In this document: piece by piece, positions 62,258 to 64,000 of the stretch
How the letters are laid out: each line of letters begins with the position of its first letter
Numbering within the stretch: the first letter of the stretch is position 1
Origin: Roseobacter weihaiensis
GTDB lineage: Bacteria > Pseudomonadota > Alphaproteobacteria > Rhodobacterales > Rhodobacteraceae
Assembly (NCBI RefSeq): GCF_020622345.1
Contig: NZ_JACNMO010000004.1
Location: forward strand, 248,001 to 312,000
Direction of reading: 5' to 3'
DNA length: 64,000 nucleotides
The notes under the pieces: model-generated
What the model was told of the DNA's origin: nothing
Seen by the model: only the letters and a program-made list of their open reading frames with translations
The model's database searches: none
Made by a program: the position numbers and the translations under genes

Positions 62258-63027
62258 CACACCTGCAAGACCGAGCTGACCAAAAGCTGCGTATGGGCGG
62301 CCTGTGGGTCGTCCAGCACCTGATCGGTGAGCCCGGTTTCGATCACGCGACCGTCTTTTATCACCATCAGACGGTCGGCCAGCAATCGAACCACCGCCAG
62401 ATCATGCGTGACGATCATGGCCAACAACCCCATGTCCCGGACCAACCCGCGCAGCATATCCAAAAGCCGCGCCTGCACCGAGACATGCAGCCCGCCGGTC
62501 GGTTCATCCCTGAACACCAGCCTTGGGCCGGTAATCAGATTGCGCGCAATCTGCAGCCGCTGTTGCATGCCGCCCGAAAAAGTGGCGGGGCGGTCATCGA
62601 TGCGAGAGGCATCGATCTCGACACGGGTCAGCCAATCCTCGGCCTGCAGGCGGATATCGCCGTAGTGACGCGCGCCCAACGCCATCAGCCGCTCGCCCAC
62701 GTTGCCGCCGGCGCTGACATTCATGCGCAGCCCGTCGCGGGCATGCTGCTGCACAAAGGCCCAATCCGTGCGCGCAAGCATCCGCCGCGCCGGCTCGCTC
62801 ATCGTCACGGTGTTGCGCGGCCCATCGCTTCGGGTGTCAAAGATCACTTGGCCCTGATCGGGCGGCAGATGGCCCGACAGGCAATTGAGCAGGGTCGTCT
62901 TGCCCGAGCCGCTTTCGCCCACGGGGCCGATGACCTCGCCGACAAAAAGATCAAAGCAGATATTCGTGCAGCCGATCAGGCGCCCATAGGTTTTCCGGAG
63001 GTCCTGGACAGAGAGAAGCAGGCTCAT
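62257..63027 (-). CDS. phnK: C-P lyase complex ABC-type subunit PhnK, with unusual D-loop
   Basis: A 256-residue ABC ATPase-like subunit that docks on PhnJ of the C-P lyase core. Walker A GESGSGKTT, signature FSGGMQQRLQIARNL, switch VTHDLAVV. The Walker-B/D-loop region reads LVFRDEPTGGLHVSVQ, where the usual sequence is LVFMDEPTGGLDVSVQ: Met is replaced by Arg and the D-loop Asp by His. Either is rare. The start at 63027 (MSLLLSV) overlaps the phnJ stop by 4 bases. Confidence 0.92.
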   Translation of the reverse strand: MSLLLSVQDLRKTYGRLIGCTNICFDLFVGEVIGPVGESGSGKTTLLNCLSGHLPPDQGQVIFDTRSDGPRNTVTMSEPARRMLARTDWAFVQQHARDGLRMNVSAGGNVGERLMALGARHYGDIRLQAEDWLTRVEIDASRIDDRPATFSGGMQQRLQIARNLITGPRLVFRDEPTGGLHVSVQARLLDMLRGLVRDMGLLAMIVTHDLAVVRLLADRLMVIKDGRVIETGLTDQVLDDPQAAHTQLLVSSVLQV

Positions 63028-63875
63028 GCGGCGTCCTTTCCGCGGTGCCCGGCCTCGCGCCGCGTTTCGCAATAGTCCGTGTCGGAGCAGACGAACATCC
63101 GCCGGCCCGTATCATCGGTGATGACCTCATCCAGATAGGCGTCCTCGGCCCCGCAGAGCCCGCAGGGATGCGGCGCTTTGGAGGGATCAAAGGGATCCTC
63201 AAAGTCGAGAGGCGTGACCTTAGTATAGGGTGGCAGGGCGTAGATGCGCTGCTCGCGCCCTGCGCCAAAGAGCTGGATCGCTGCCATCTCCATCTTGGGG
63301 GTGTCGAATTTCGGGATTGGCGAGGGGTCCATCAGGTAGCGCCCCTCCACCCTGACCGGGTAGGCGTAGGGGGTCGCGATATGGCCATGTTGGGCGATAT
63401 CTTCATAGAGCTTCACATGCATCAGCCCGTAATCCTCACGGCTGTGCATCTTGCGGGTCTCGGTCTCGCGCGGCTCCAGAAAACGCAGAGGCTCCGGGAT
63501 CGGCACCTGATAGATAAGGATCTGGTCTTCGGTCAGTGGCGCTTCGGGAATGCGGTGGCGGGTCTGGATGACCTTGGCATCCGATGTCTTGGTTGTCGTG
63601 GCGATGCCTGCGGTGCGCTCAACGAACTTGCGGATGGAGACCGCGTTGGTAGTATCGTCCGCGCCCTGATCGATCACCTTGAAGGTATCCTCGGGCGTCA
63701 GGGTCGCGGCAGAGACCTGCACGCCGCCCGTGCCCCACCCGTAGGGCATTGGCATCTCGCGCGAGGCGAAGGGCACCTGATAGCCGGGGGTCGCCAGCCC
63801 TTTCAGGATCGCACGGCGGATCATCCGTTTGGTCTGCTCGTTCAGATAGGCAAAGTTATAGGCCTCCTCGGTCAC
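63024..63875 (-). CDS. phnJ: C-P lyase, radical-SAM catalytic subunit PhnJ
   Basis: A 283-residue subunit that cleaves the C-P bond of ribose 1-phosphonate 5-phosphate using a [4Fe-4S]/SAM radical. The ligands are in CGLCGAE and CSDTDYC; C-x2-C-x21-C-x5-C spacing, as in E. coli PhnJ (three cluster ligands plus the thiyl cysteine). The N-terminus YNFAYLNEQTKRMIRRAIL and YGWGTGGVQ are family-typical. The start is GTG, overlapping the HAD gene stop (GTGA). Confidence 0.96.
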   Translation of the reverse strand: MTEEAYNFAYLNEQTKRMIRRAILKGLATPGYQVPFASREMPMPYGWGTGGVQVSAATLTPEDTFKVIDQGADDTTNAVSIRKFVERTAGIATTTKTSDAKVIQTRHRIPEAPLTEDQILIYQVPIPEPLRFLEPRETETRKMHSREDYGLMHVKLYEDIAQHGHIATPYAYPVRVEGRYLMDPSPIPKFDTPKMEMAAIQLFGAGREQRIYALPPYTKVTPLDFEDPFDPSKAPHPCGLCGAEDAYLDEVITDDTGRRMFVCSDTDYCETRREAGHRGKDAA

Positions 63876-64000
63876 AGGAGCCCCCTCTGGTGCAGGGCCC
63901 GCGCCAACCCCTCCGCGCCGGTAAAGTGGATCGCATCCATACCCACTGCGCGTGCGCCCTCGACATTGCGCGGGCTATCATCGATGAATACGCAGTCTTC
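63872..64000 (-). CDS. HAD-family hydrolase, C-terminal part (runs off window)
   Basis: The last 42 residues of a protein continuing beyond the window. EDCVFIDDSPRNVEGARAVG followed by MDAIHFTGAE is the HAD motif IV (DD-S/N) and the following helix of HAD subfamily IA phosphatases. Its stop overlaps the phnJ start, so it is in the phn operon. Related alphaproteobacterial phn operons carry a HAD hydrolase here; its substrate is unknown. Confidence 0.85.
   Translation of the reverse strand, partial: EDCVFIDDSPRNVEGARAVGMDAIHFTGAEGLARALHQRGLL

Overview
The window reads as a chromosomal segment of a marine Roseobacter-group alphaproteobacterium (Rhodobacterales). It is GC-rich and densely coded. 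Family-typical signs are the order clpX / NDUFA12 / mlaD / DUF2155 / aat / accC / accB, short-chain-acyl (ScfR-type) regulators, a monomeric isocitrate dehydrogenase, FrcBCAK-R sugar uptake, and a phosphonate operon with a HAD hydrolase between phnJ and the upstream phn genes. This is judged from protein character only; no search was run. No rRNA, tRNA, CRISPR array, prophage or intact insertion sequence was seen.

Layout. 1-4284: housekeeping block (ClpX tail, a frameshifted RidA-like remnant, a complex I assembly subunit, MlaD, a DUF2155 protein, Aat, and the biotin carboxylase and carrier of acetyl-CoA carboxylase). 4432-13658: an acyl-CoA ligase, a GNAT enzyme, a branched-chain-type ABC importer (livFGMH plus a Tat-exported binding protein) and a divergent ScfR-like regulator. 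13719-19362: an epimerase-like protein, then a signalling group (lone receiver, small membrane protein, SLC5-STAC-histidine kinase) and an orphan FliM-like protein with an acidic LPD-repeat tail. 19379-20420: an intact DUF442 phosphatase beside decayed YeeE/YedE sulfur transporters. 20485-24027: small membrane protein, cobalamin-binding-like protein, GapR, universal stress protein, ketopantoate-reductase-like protein.

24130-30348: a second uptake-plus-activation module, an oxalyl-CoA-synthetase-like ligase with a tripartite tricarboxylate transporter (TctABC) and a divergent ScfR-type regulator. 30401-32623: monomeric NADP isocitrate dehydrogenase. 32850-37839: RND efflux pump with a divergent TetR and an overlapping palindromic operator. 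37868-42802: fructose-type ABC importer frcBCA with kinase frcK and a divergent ROK regulator. 42803-46592: gene-poor region with a secreted transglutaminase-like peptidase, a Gly/Ser/Thr-repeat secreted protein and a PEP-CTERM-type surface protein.

46593-59755: a complete nitrate assimilation locus (nasT-nasS, then nrtA-nrtB-tandem ATPase-nirB-nirD-nasA-cysG). Before nrtA lies a leader with an ANTAR-type antiterminator hairpin that is mutually exclusive with a strong terminator. NasS should hold NasT inactive without nitrate; with nitrate, NasT should favour read-through. NirB/NirD reduce nitrite and may also feed NasA, and CysG makes the siroheme NirB needs. 59765-64000: the 3' half of a C-P lyase operon (HAD, phnJ, phnK, phnL, phnN, phnM on the minus strand).

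Most notable points: the nas leader switch; two parallel ScfR + CoA-ligase + transporter modules sharing a TTTG(T/C)AAAC upstream motif; the decayed YeeE/YedE pair; two repeat-rich proteins of unknown role; and unusual active-site residues in the nitrate tandem ATPase and in PhnK.
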